Shown here piece by piece: positions 7,881-16,089 of a DNA stretch of 64,000 nucleotides. Positions within the stretch are counted from its first letter, which is position 1; each line of letters opens with the position of its first letter. The DNA lies in NCBI RefSeq assembly GCF_007713465.1, contig NZ_VMSG01000008.1, positions 144,520-208,519 on the forward strand, read 5' to 3'. This DNA is from Pseudomonas sp. H3(2019). GTDB taxonomy: Bacteria > Pseudomonadota > Gammaproteobacteria > Pseudomonadales > Pseudomonadaceae. Under the pieces are notes generated by a model. It was given only the letters and a program-made list of their open reading frames with translations, did no database searches and was not told the DNA's origin. A program made the position numbers and the translations under genes.

Positions 7881-7974
7881 GGTTTTCTCCGGGTTCGAAA
7901 TGGGTTATTCAATAAGTACTGTGTTTTTGTACAGTTGTTTTCGGCCCGGATCAAACTCAATTTTTTGATCGATG

Positions 7975-8061
7975 TTATTTCGCACCTTCGAGGTAGGCGG
8001 TGGGCGCTTGCCCCAGCACCCGGCGAAACATCGTCGAAAACGCCGCAGGGCTTTCGTGGCC
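7975..8061 (-). pseudogene. C-terminal remnant of an AraC-family regulator
   Basis: Read on the minus strand, 28 codons before a TAA encode GHESPAAFSTMFRRVLGQAP followed by TAYLEGAK, the unmistakable second HTH helix and tail of an AraC/XylS regulator. Upstream codons (to about 8100) keep an open frame but do not continue a recognisable first HTH, and there is no room for the effector domain before the next gene. It is a decayed or truncated gene at an apparent recombination border. Confidence 0.75.
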
Positions 8062-8222
8062 GAAGTGCTGGTATTGGTGATGCTTGGTTCGTAGCTCGGA
8101 TAACTCTATGATTTCGAGTTTTAGCAAAGATACCAGTGGGGAGATTGCTAGCGTTGTTCGTCAGCCCTTTGAGCTTGAATGGGTTGAGGAGATCGTGCGA
8201 CAGGACTGACAGGGAACCAGGA

Positions 8223-8915
8223 ATGCTGATATTCAACTGTACCGAAGCGGCCAGCAACTTCTTCAGCCGGGTCAACAAGGGCAAAAAAATCACCCCGGTG
8301 GATAGCAACCCACCGTCGCACACCATTGAGGAAGATGACCCGGACGACTTGGTCGAGCAATGGCTGGTCCATGCCATCACTGTCCAGCGCAAGCACGTGT
8401 TGCTCGTCATACACGTACAAACTCGTTACTGCATGATCTTCGCCGAATCGAAAAAGGCTGATCTTGAGGGGTTTATCCAACGGTTTTCTGATCGCTGGAT
8501 CAACGGCTTGATGTGCTATGCGATGCAGAATGACATTCTGCAGTGGGTGAACTACTCGCCGATGCTGGAGCGGTTCGAGGAGAGCTGTCATCTATACCGT
8601 ATGTACAGGCGCAGTCATCGCAGTGCACAAAAACACATCGAACAAATCGCCTGGGTCTTCGAGGATTGCGCCGCTGAATGGGGCTCTTTGCCGCCGGACG
8701 AGATCATGGCTGGCCGCTTTGATGCACAGATGAACGACACCCTGAGAAACAGCAAAGGCCATAAAGACTATTTCTATCCGGATGAAGAAATGATGGTGCA
8801 CTGGTTACGAACATACTGCGGCCTCGATGAGCTTGGCATCCAGGCTGCGCGTGATCGACGTAAACAAGTGAGGCAGGAGCTTCGGGATCTGGAGAGGCAT
8901 CTTCAACTGGGTTGA
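8223..8915 (+). CDS. DUF6933-like hypothetical protein
   Basis: A 230-residue cytosolic protein. The N-terminus (MLIFNCTEAASNFFSRVNKG, then WLVHAITVQRKHVLLVIHV) matches what I recall of DUF6933 proteins, which begin with a short strand ending in Cys-Thr. The C-terminal half is helical and charged (DRRKQVRQELRDLERHLQLG). There is no catalytic motif that I recognise. ATG 8223 is preceded by AGGG. It is a single gene, convergent with the next, and a typical accessory-region gene of unknown role. Confidence 0.65.
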   Translation: MLIFNCTEAASNFFSRVNKGKKITPVDSNPPSHTIEEDDPDDLVEQWLVHAITVQRKHVLLVIHVQTRYCMIFAESKKADLEGFIQRFSDRWINGLMCYAMQNDILQWVNYSPMLERFEESCHLYRMYRRSHRSAQKHIEQIAWVFEDCAAEWGSLPPDEIMAGRFDAQMNDTLRNSKGHKDYFYPDEEMMVHWLRTYCGLDELGIQAARDRRKQVRQELRDLERHLQLG

Positions 8916-8918
8916 GGT

Positions 8919-8933
8919 GTAACGTGACGTTAC
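8919..8933. other. perfect palindrome between convergent genes
   Basis: GTAACGT-G-ACGTTAC, 7-bp arms around one base, directly after the DUF6933 stop codon and before the end of the convergent gene. It could be a short hairpin terminator or a protein site; nothing decides between them. Confidence 0.4.
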
Positions 8934-8954
8934 GTTAGCAATGTGAGCCACTGG

Positions 8955-9914
8955 TTACTTGCCCTCCAACCCCGGCACCTCCCGAACAATGAAGTGATCC
9001 AGATTCTCGATATCACCACTGAACACCCCGAACGTCTTCTCGGGGTTTTTCTTGCTTGGTACCTGCTTCAATTCCGGCGTCACGCCATAGAAGAAGCAAT
9101 AAAGCTCCCGCTCGCTGTCGATGGCGCTCTTGATTTCTTCCAGGAAAGCTTTGCGCTTGCGGTAGTTCTCGATCAGGTTTTTGCTCAGGTAAACGTTCAC
9201 CGAGTAGGGCTTCTTGTCGAGCCAGACCTTCTTCTCGAAATCGATGCGGAAGCTGGTGTTGTAGTCCTTGATGGCTTTGATCTTGCCCCAGTAAATCAGC
9301 CCCTTGTTGTCCTGCAGGTATTCGATTTTCTTGAAGAACGCGCTGTAAGACGCGGTGTGCTCGCCAATCTTCAGCGGCATGCGTTTGAGCAGGTCCTTGT
9401 TATCGAAATTCGATACGAAGCACTCCACTGGGTGAGCGAAGACGCTGGTTTTGTCCGGTGCCGACTCGCGAGTCGGGTGCTCGGTAGCGCTGGTCGTGGC
9501 GGAAGGTTTTGGCTGATCCCGAGGTGCATCGACATCCGGCAGTGGAGTGGCTGGCTTACGCACATACTGACGCCGGGTCAGCAGCAGCTCTGACGGAAAA
9601 TGCTCCTCCGGCCCGTCGTCCGTTTCTGCACCTTCTGACGCCGGCGTTCTGAGGCTGACATAAGGGCAGCCTTCGATATGCCGGGTGCCGGGCAGGTTCT
9701 TGAAGTGCGGCGTGCGGATGTAATTGACGTTTTTCGCGTTGAACGTCCCCAGCCCATTCGCCTCGTCGAACGCCGTGCGACAGTCGTCGTTGGGGCATTG
9801 AAAGCGCTCCTTGGCCGAGTCGAAATCCATGGTCTCGTCGAAGTTCAGATCGCGCACGTCATAGATCGACAGCTTGTCGTCGAGGCTGATGCAGTAGGCG
9901 GTGTCGAATTTCAT
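8955..9914 (-). CDS. uncharacterised protein with an N-terminal zinc-finger-like motif
   Basis: A 319-residue protein with no family I can name confidently. Residues 36-85 hold a possible zinc site: RFQCPNDDC (Cys-x4-Cys), then TPHFKNLPGTRHIEGCPY (His/His/Cys). That arrangement recalls the CoiA-type competence protein finger. A Pro/Thr/Ser-rich linker (about 100-155) leads to a C-terminal alpha/beta region with many aromatics (FFKKIEYLQDNKGLIYWGKI) that might bind nucleic acid. It lies between convergent and divergent neighbours, so it is transcribed alone. Confidence 0.6.
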   Translation of the reverse strand: MKFDTAYCISLDDKLSIYDVRDLNFDETMDFDSAKERFQCPNDDCRTAFDEANGLGTFNAKNVNYIRTPHFKNLPGTRHIEGCPYVSLRTPASEGAETDDGPEEHFPSELLLTRRQYVRKPATPLPDVDAPRDQPKPSATTSATEHPTRESAPDKTSVFAHPVECFVSNFDNKDLLKRMPLKIGEHTASYSAFFKKIEYLQDNKGLIYWGKIKAIKDYNTSFRIDFEKKVWLDKKPYSVNVYLSKNLIENYRKRKAFLEEIKSAIDSERELYCFFYGVTPELKQVPSKKNPEKTFGVFSGDIENLDHFIVREVPGLEGK

Positions 9915-10068
9915 GCGCGCTCGGGTCCTTGAGAGGTAGGTGGCGTATTAATAGCGGGTGGCGCGTGATGGCGCACCTGTTGATTCACGTTTGTCGCATC
10001 AACGCCCACTGCAATTGGACAAGACCCCATAGCCTGACTAGCGTTGTCAGATGGCGCGTAGGGTTCCA

Positions 10069-10085
10069 TGCCTCAGACTGAGGCA
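10069..10085. promoter_or_regulatory. short palindrome before the membrane/metacaspase pair
   Basis: TGCCTCA-GAC-TGAGGCA, 7-bp arms, 44 bp upstream of the membrane-protein start codon at 10129. Its placement suits an operator or a 5' leader hairpin. No promoter elements can be fixed with certainty around it. Confidence 0.4.
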
Positions 10086-10128
10086 CCGTTGCGGGCTGAC
10101 TGTCTGTTGCCCCTACAAGGAGGTAAGG

Positions 10129-11106
10129 ATGTTTGGGTCGGTCGTTCTGGACGCGATTCTCGGGATGTTGGCGCTGTTCACGCTGCTGGGTATTTTCGTC
10201 ACCACCCTCACTGAAATCATTCAATCCTTCTTCCAGAAGGTCCGGGCGAAGTACCTTTATAACGCCCTGAAGCTGTTGTTCACCGGCAAATTGAAGGGGC
10301 TGAACGACAGCGACCTGGCGTTCTTCCAGCAGGTGCTTGATCACCCGATGATCCAGTCCATGGCGCCACCGGGCAATCGCCCCAGTTACCTGGACCCGGC
10401 GATACTGGCGCAGGTAGTGATCACGCTGTTGCTGCACAAAGACGACACCACGACCCTCGATATTCCCCTCGACGAACTCAATGCGGCCCTGACCAAAGGC
10501 ATTGCGCAGGTTCCCTCTGAGCACTTGCGCCGCGCACTGTCGACGATGCTTGCGGCGGCCCAGGCCAACGTCACCACGGCCCAGGAACTGCTGTGCGCGT
10601 TCAAGACCCGGCTGGAGCACTGGATCAATGCGGTCATGGACCGCGCCGAAGGCTGGATGCGGCGTAATGCCAAAGTTGTCTCGCTGGTCTGCTCGCTGGT
10701 GATTTGCCTGGTGCTCAACGTCAACGCGTTTGACCTCATGCAAGGCATGGTGCGCAATGACACGTTGCACGCGGCAGGCATGCAGATGGCCAACAATCTG
10801 GTGACGAACAGCGCATCCGCAGCGCTCGATCAAGCCTGCGCGAATCGGGACGACAAGGCCCAATGCCAGTTCGATTCGGCATTGAGCAGTTTGCAGGCGC
10901 TGCCTCAGGGCGCTATCGGCTGGAACAACCCGCCGGCGTTTTTACACCACGATCAGAACAACAAAATCGCCTGGTTCGGCTACTGGTTGCTTGGGGTCAT
11001 GACGGCGGCGTTGGCTGCCTCGTTGGGCGGCGACTTCTGGTTCAAGATGTTGAGCCAGATGATTCGCCTGACGGGCAGCAAAACGGTCCCACAGCCCAAG
11101 CCCTGA
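10129..11106 (+). CDS. multi-pass membrane protein, partner of the downstream metacaspase fusion
   Basis: A 325-residue protein with a hydrophobic N-terminus (AILGMLALFTLLGIFVTTLT), a long cytosolic-looking helical middle, a segment KVVSLVCSLVICLVLNVNAF near residue 190, a roughly 100-residue loop with two Cys (ACANRDDKAQCQFD), and a last segment FGYWLLGVMTAALAASLGGD followed by FWFKMLSQMIRLTGSK. The ending SLGxxFWF resembles a motif I associate with uncharacterised bacterial membrane proteins. AAGGAGG gives a strong ribosome site at 10129. It ends 34 bp before the next gene, so the two are very likely one operon. Function unknown. Confidence 0.8.
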   Translation: MFGSVVLDAILGMLALFTLLGIFVTTLTEIIQSFFQKVRAKYLYNALKLLFTGKLKGLNDSDLAFFQQVLDHPMIQSMAPPGNRPSYLDPAILAQVVITLLLHKDDTTTLDIPLDELNAALTKGIAQVPSEHLRRALSTMLAAAQANVTTAQELLCAFKTRLEHWINAVMDRAEGWMRRNAKVVSLVCSLVICLVLNVNAFDLMQGMVRNDTLHAAGMQMANNLVTNSASAALDQACANRDDKAQCQFDSALSSLQALPQGAIGWNNPPAFLHHDQNNKIAWFGYWLLGVMTAALAASLGGDFWFKMLSQMIRLTGSKTVPQPKP

Positions 11107-11140
11107 GCGTGATCGGGCACATCAACTCAGGGAGAGCAGC

Positions 11141-14100
11141 ATGTCGAACAACTGGCCCGACGAGATTAAGCACGTCGTTGTGCTGATGATGGAAAACCGC
11201 TCGTTCGATCATCTGCTGGGGGATTACACCAGCATCAACCCTGCGTGCGACGGCATCGACCGTAAAGCGCCCAGCAGCAACCCGCTGAAGGACGCCAGTG
11301 GCAATTCAGCGGTGATCACTCAAACGGCGGAAACACCTGACTACTTTGCCCTGTGGGCGCCGCCCGCACCTTCGCCACCGGCGCTGCCGGCCAAGGACAG
11401 CGAAGGTTTCGACCTCGGTCACGAGTTCGTCGATGTGGTGAAGCAACTGGATGTGTCACTCAAGACCAGCCTGACCACACCCAAGCTCGATGGCTTTGCG
11501 CAGGACGCCTACGACAAGGCTCGCAACGATCTGAAGGTGTACAAAACTTACTCGCAATCCATGGCCCAGCGGGCGATGAACTACATCCCGTTTGGTGCCA
11601 CGCCAGCCGCCGATCCGCTGCCGGCGATCCAGGGGCTGGCGCGCAACTTTACCGTGTGCGACCGCTGGTTTGCCTCGGTGCCGGGCCCGACCTGGCCGAA
11701 CCGTTTTTTCGCCATGCTCGGCAGTTGCAACGGCCACTTGCTGATGCCGTCCACGGGCACGGTGCTGGCCGGTATCAAAAGCCTGATTGCGCAGTTTGGT
11801 GGCGACAGCATTTTTTCGCTGCTGCGTGACAAGGGCCACGATGTGCGCATTTATTCCGATGGCGCCATCCCGCTGGCGGCGTTGGTCAAAGGTGGTTTGC
11901 AGCACATGAGCATCGACGACTTCAAATCGGATGTCGCTGGTAACAAGCTCCCTGAGCTGTCCTGGATCGAGCCGAGTTATGGCCTGCTCAACGGCAAGCT
12001 CGGGCCCAACGTGTCGCACCATCCACCGGAAGACCTGCGTTTTGGCGATCAGTTTGTCGGCGAGGTGTTCAATGCCTTGTCGGACAACACAGACCTCTGG
12101 AGCAAAACCCTGTTCGTGCTGCTGTACGACGAGCACGGCGGTTTCCATGACCATGTGGTGCCACCGACTTGCGTGGCGACGGGTTCAACGGTTGATGTCG
12201 ACTGGCCCAATCCCTTCACTCGTCTCGGCATCCGTGTACCGGCGATCCTCGCTTCGCCCTGGCTCAATCCCGGCCTGATCCCGTGGACCGACAACCTCCA
12301 GGCGCAACATTACGATCACACCAGTTTGCTGGCCTTTCTCTGCGATCATTTCCAACTGCCGCGCAGTGCCTTGGGTGCAAGGGTGGTGGCGGCCCAGCAC
12401 TTCGGCAATGCGCCGATCTGGCGCGCTGCCGCAAACCTTGCTCCGGCGCCGAAACTGGCAGCCACCGCCGTGCCAAGCCGCGCCGGGCTGCCACTGATCG
12501 AGTCCCAACTAGCGACCCAAAGCCGGCAGGTGGTGGACAGCGCCACCGGTTACCTCGACGGTCTTGATCCGGAGCAGATCTGGAAAAACAGCGCCCAAGG
12601 CGTCAGCAGTTTCCTCGACAGTCGCACCCGTGCACTGGTTGATCCTGGCCAGGCCGCCCTCACGTCCGCCGCGCCCAGTGCCGACAGCCTGGAAGCGAAA
12701 CTGCGGCGCCTGCAGGATTTGATGGCCACCGCCCACGGTCAAACGGTAGCTGCCGTTGCAACGCCCGCCGTCAAAACCTTGCAAGTTGGGGCGGTGCCGG
12801 CTGTTGTGCCTGCGCAACTGCGAGTCCTGTGCCTGCCGGGTGTGGGATTCACGCAACCCGCCAATGGGCAGGGCAGTACCGACGCGAACTGGCAGGAACA
12901 ATGGCGCACGCTGATCCGCAGCCAACTGGCGCAGAACGGTCGCGTTATCGACGACCAGGACATCGACTTTCTGCCCTTCGATGACCAACTCAAGGATGGA
13001 CCGGACTTCGCCCAGATCACCCGCGGCCTGGCCATGCTGCGGGACGACGCCCGGGGCAAGGCCGACGAGGATTTCGGCAGTTGGGGCCTGCCGGTCAATC
13101 AGATGCTGCGCACCACCGTCGGCGCCATCGTGCAGTGGATCGAAGACGCCGATTTACGCACCGCACTGACTCAACATCTGCTGGAAAAAATCGACGCGTT
13201 CAACCCACAGATCATCTTCGCCCAAGGGCTCGGCAGCCTGATCGGTTACGACGCCTTGCGCCGTTCGGTGGCCAAGAAAGGTTCGGCGCTGAAACTCATC
13301 GATGGCCGGGTATTCGTCAGCTTCGGCTCGCCGATCGCGCTGCCGTTGGTGATGCGCGAAGTGTGGGGCGGACGGGTCATGCGCCTGAGCGAAAACGGCC
13401 GAGGCATTCGCCGTTGGTTCCACCTCTACAACCCCAACGACGGCTTGCTGACCCGGCCGATTACCTCGCCAGACTCAGCGCGGGTCGACCTGCAAACCGA
13501 GTTCAGCGTGCCGCTGCGTGATGACCTGCTCGACCTCAATCACGCAGCCCAGGCTTACTTGTCGTCCGCCACCAGCCAGACCGGCCTCTGGCCACAACTG
13601 GCCCGCGACGTGGTGGCGGCAGGTGCTCTGGAAGTGCCGGCGTTCCTGTCCCGCAGCGGCCAACGCAAACGCCGCGCCCTGGTGGTCGGCATCAACGACT
13701 ACCCCGAACCGGGCGCACGCCTCGACGGCTGCATCAACGACACCTACCTGATCAGCCGCATGCTTCAGGAAAGCGGCTACGACGCCGGCGACATTCGGTT
13801 GCTGCACGACGCCCGAGCGACGCGGGCGAACTTCGTCGAGCGCCTCGAATGGCTGGTAGAAGGCGCCCGCGCCGGCGACGAGCGCGTGCTGTTCTATTCC
13901 GGCCACGGCACCCAACTGCCGGCCTACAGCAGCAGCGGCGAAGCCGACCGCATGGACGAAACCCTGGTGCTCTACGACTTCGACTGGGACGACGAAAACA
14001 CCCACTTCACCGACAAACTGTTCCGCCAGTTCTACAGCCACTTGCCGTTCGACCCGAACGGCCACGGCGCCAAACTGACCGTCATGTTCGACTGCTGCTA

Positions 14101-14647
14101 CGCCGGCGGCATGACCCGCGGCAACGGCCGCGTACGCGGCATCACCCCACCCAGCGACATCCGCCACCGCATGCTGCGCTGGGACCCCTACGCTGGCGAC
14201 TGGGACCGCCGGGTGTACGCCGCCGACAGCGACGGCCGCGACTTCAGCGAACACGACCACACATCCCGCGGACTCACCCGCACCCGCAGCACCCAAGGCG
14301 CCGCCACCGGCCTGCGCCCCGAGAAAAAAGCCCAACTGCAGCGCCAAGGCAAACTCTACGGCCACCACGGCCCCTACATGCCCCTGATGCTCTACGCCGC
14401 CCGGGAAAACGAAAAAGCCAACGAATACGAAGTCGGCTCCAGCAGCTATGGCGCCTTCACCTACGCCGTGGTCGAACAACTGCGCAAGTTGCATCAGGAA
14501 AATGCGACGTTGGGGTTTGATCAGTTGATTGCGCAGGTGGGCAAAGTGCTGAGCGCCAGGTCACTGGGGCAGACACCGGAGATCGTCGGGCCGAGCGGGG
14601 TGAGGGACGCGGTGTGCCCGTGGAAGATTAGTGGGTTGGGGAAATGA
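11141..14647 (+). CDS. phosphoesterase / hydrolase-like / metacaspase fusion protein
   Basis: A 1168-residue protein with three parts. Residues 1-430 are a phospholipase C-type phosphoesterase of the alkaline phosphatase superfamily: MMENRSFDH at 16-24, GPTWPNRFF near 182, LYDEHGGFHDHV at 328-339 and DHTS at 392-395. Residues about 570-800 resemble an alpha/beta hydrolase or lipase, but the nucleophile elbow reads AQGLGS (694-699), with Gly in place of the expected Ser. Residues 845-1160 are a caspase/metacaspase domain: RRALVVGINDYP, YSGHGTQ with His922, and MFDCCYAGG with Cys986, so both dyad residues are present. There is no signal peptide. It is the second gene after a membrane protein. 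Lipid attack plus proteolysis suggests a cell-damage or immunity role, but that is inference. Confidence 0.88.
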   Translation: MSNNWPDEIKHVVVLMMENRSFDHLLGDYTSINPACDGIDRKAPSSNPLKDASGNSAVITQTAETPDYFALWAPPAPSPPALPAKDSEGFDLGHEFVDVVKQLDVSLKTSLTTPKLDGFAQDAYDKARNDLKVYKTYSQSMAQRAMNYIPFGATPAADPLPAIQGLARNFTVCDRWFASVPGPTWPNRFFAMLGSCNGHLLMPSTGTVLAGIKSLIAQFGGDSIFSLLRDKGHDVRIYSDGAIPLAALVKGGLQHMSIDDFKSDVAGNKLPELSWIEPSYGLLNGKLGPNVSHHPPEDLRFGDQFVGEVFNALSDNTDLWSKTLFVLLYDEHGGFHDHVVPPTCVATGSTVDVDWPNPFTRLGIRVPAILASPWLNPGLIPWTDNLQAQHYDHTSLLAFLCDHFQLPRSALGARVVAAQHFGNAPIWRAAANLAPAPKLAATAVPSRAGLPLIESQLATQSRQVVDSATGYLDGLDPEQIWKNSAQGVSSFLDSRTRALVDPGQAALTSAAPSADSLEAKLRRLQDLMATAHGQTVAAVATPAVKTLQVGAVPAVVPAQLRVLCLPGVGFTQPANGQGSTDANWQEQWRTLIRSQLAQNGRVIDDQDIDFLPFDDQLKDGPDFAQITRGLAMLRDDARGKADEDFGSWGLPVNQMLRTTVGAIVQWIEDADLRTALTQHLLEKIDAFNPQIIFAQGLGSLIGYDALRRSVAKKGSALKLIDGRVFVSFGSPIALPLVMREVWGGRVMRLSENGRGIRRWFHLYNPNDGLLTRPITSPDSARVDLQTEFSVPLRDDLLDLNHAAQAYLSSATSQTGLWPQLARDVVAAGALEVPAFLSRSGQRKRRALVVGINDYPEPGARLDGCINDTYLISRMLQESGYDAGDIRLLHDARATRANFVERLEWLVEGARAGDERVLFYSGHGTQLPAYSSSGEADRMDETLVLYDFDWDDENTHFTDKLFRQFYSHLPFDPNGHGAKLTVMFDCCYAGGMTRGNGRVRGITPPSDIRHRMLRWDPYAGDWDRRVYAADSDGRDFSEHDHTSRGLTRTRSTQGAATGLRPEKKAQLQRQGKLYGHHGPYMPLMLYAARENEKANEYEVGSSSYGAFTYAVVEQLRKLHQENATLGFDQLIAQVGKVLSARSLGQTPEIVGPSGVRDAVCPWKISGLGK

Positions 14648-14677
14648 TCTCGTAACCCTTGATACAGCCAAAGAAAA

Positions 14678-14702
14678 GGGCCGCAGGAAAATCCTGCGGC
14701 CC
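14678..14702. terminator. hairpin after the metacaspase fusion gene
   Basis: GGGCCGCAGG and CCTGCGGCCC form a perfect 10-bp stem around AAAAT, 31 bp past the stop codon. There is no T-run downstream on the plus strand; an A-rich stretch lies upstream, so on sequence alone it would terminate better on the minus strand. Confidence 0.65.
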
Positions 14703-14739
14703 CGATAACACCGAATCCCAAACCCACCGCCGATCCCCT

Positions 14740-14763
14740 GTGGGAGCGAGCTTGCTCGCGATG
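14740..14763. repeat. Pseudomonas REP element
   Basis: GTGGGAGCGAGCTTGCTCGC followed by GATG, with the internal hairpin GCGAGC-TT-GCTCGC. The same family occurs at 39420-39480 and 42303-42392, there as inverted pairs; here it is a single copy. Confidence 0.85.
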
Positions 14764-14891
14764 GTGATCGGATTGCTTCATCGGCAGTCGAGGGTCTTGA
14801 GAAGTCATTTTTGACAGACGGTCAGCTCGACACCTTGTCTATCGAAATTCTACGACTTGGGCTAGCTTGGCTAACGCTATGGAGGTGCCAA

Positions 14892-15104
14892 ATGAATGAA
14901 CTGGTACAAGTAAACATGCATGAAGCAAAATCCCAGCTTTCCCAACTTGCTGAGCGTGCATGGCATGGCGACAAGGTTGTGATCACCAAGGCTGGCAAGC
15001 CTTATCTGGATCTGCTTCCCCATGTCGATACACCTCGGGTGCGCAAGCCTGGGCGGTTGAAGGGACAAATCCGGATATCTGCGGATTTTGACAATACTGC
15101 TTGA
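14892..15104 (+). CDS. Phd/YefM-type antitoxin, no adjacent toxin
   Basis: A 70-residue protein with the Phd/YefM N-terminal DNA-binding pattern: VQVNMHEAKSQLSQLAERAW, then DKVVITKAGKPYLDLLP. The end, GQIRISADFDNTA, is shorter than the usual C-terminal toxin-wrapping segment (normally DFD followed by about ten more residues). GGAGG lies just before the ATG. No PIN/VapC, Doc or RelE frame follows; the next gene is an HNH nuclease 107 bp away on the same strand. It is probably a solitary or decayed antitoxin. Confidence 0.8.
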   Translation: MNELVQVNMHEAKSQLSQLAERAWHGDKVVITKAGKPYLDLLPHVDTPRVRKPGRLKGQIRISADFDNTA

Positions 15105-15211
15105 GTGACATCTCTCATTTACTGATCGAGCGTCGTAGAAATCTTTCGCTGATCGTGTAGGAGTTTTCTCTTAATTTGGTAGGCTTCATCCTCTGCTAAG
15201 AGGATGAATGG

Positions 15212-16024
15212 ATGCCAGCTGTCATTGTCGAAAATGATGAGTCGAAGTGGGCCGATCAAACAGGGGCGCTTTACCACTTCCCGAAGCAGTACAGGGCGAT
15301 TCTTACCGAAGGAACCGCGGTGCTGTATTACAAAGGAAAAATGAGAAACAAGGCTTTTTCGGATCAGCGCCTGAGCGCCAACCCTCATTATTTTGGTGTT
15401 GCTCGAATAGGGAGGGTGCATGCAGACAAGAACAGCACAAAAGGTGACTTGTTTGCAGTCATTGAGGGCTTTAAACCCTTTGAATCTGCAGTTCCGAATA
15501 AAGTTGATGGGGTATACCTTGAGCCGATTCCTCCAAAACTCAAAGATAATTACTGGCGTAACGGTGTCCGGGCAATTGATCAAACCGTATTTGACAGCAT
15601 CCACGCCCTTGCGGTACTGAAGTCGGATCAGGTCGACGATTCCAGCCTAACTGATGGTGCGCAGGATTTTGAGACTAGGACCGTCGGTATTGAAGGGAAA
15701 AAAATCACATATTTCGGTGTGAAGTATGAGCGCTGTCCAAAGCTTCGGCGTCAGGCAATAGCTATTCATGGGCTCAGATGCAAAGCCTGTGGTTTTGATT
15801 TCGAGAAGGCATATGGCGAGCATGCAAAAGGCTTTATCCATGTGCACCATGTGAAGCCCATTTCCGAATATGAGGAGGATCAGTCAGTCGATCCAGCGAC
15901 GGACCTGATTACACTCTGCGCAAACTGCCACGCGGTTGTCCATAAGAGGCCGGATACACTGCTGAGCGTCGAGCAACTGAAAAGCATGCTCCATGGTCGG
16001 TGGGTTTTCGACGATTTGACCTAA
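15212..16024 (+). CDS. HNH endonuclease with N-terminal EVE/PUA-like region
   Basis: A 270-residue nuclease. The C-terminus is a complete HNH/McrA-type domain with zinc cysteines: HGLRCKACGFDFEKAYGEHA, then FIHVHHVKPISEYEE, then DLITLCANCHAVVHKRPD. The N-terminal 130 residues (TGALYHFPKQYRAILTEGTA, then VLYYKGKM and YFGVARIG) look like a PUA/EVE-type fold, which in related proteins reads modified bases. A modification-dependent restriction role is therefore plausible but inferred. AGAGGA precedes the ATG. It is AT-richer than the core genes around it, consistent with transfer. Confidence 0.82.
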   Translation: MPAVIVENDESKWADQTGALYHFPKQYRAILTEGTAVLYYKGKMRNKAFSDQRLSANPHYFGVARIGRVHADKNSTKGDLFAVIEGFKPFESAVPNKVDGVYLEPIPPKLKDNYWRNGVRAIDQTVFDSIHALAVLKSDQVDDSSLTDGAQDFETRTVGIEGKKITYFGVKYERCPKLRRQAIAIHGLRCKACGFDFEKAYGEHAKGFIHVHHVKPISEYEEDQSVDPATDLITLCANCHAVVHKRPDTLLSVEQLKSMLHGRWVFDDLT

Positions 16025-16037
16025 GGTAGTTAGATGA

Positions 16038-16071
16038 TGTGAGGCAAATCTTGCCGGATACACGCCTCACA
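16038..16071. terminator. hairpin between convergent accessory genes
   Basis: TGTGAGGC and GCCTCACA form a perfect 8-bp stem around an 18-nt loop, between the end of the HNH gene and the end of the Bro-N gene. No T-run is present. Confidence 0.5.
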
Positions 16072-16089
16072 CGTTAACGGTTTCCAGCC

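Noticed and set aside
13475..14494. Minus-strand Val/Ala-rich open frame in the metacaspase region
   Set aside because: Composition is the antisense of the Arg/Asp-rich caspase domain; no start signal or family.
14678..14763. CRISPR array from the repeated hairpin sequences
   Set aside because: These are REP/terminator palindromes; there are no regularly spaced direct repeats.
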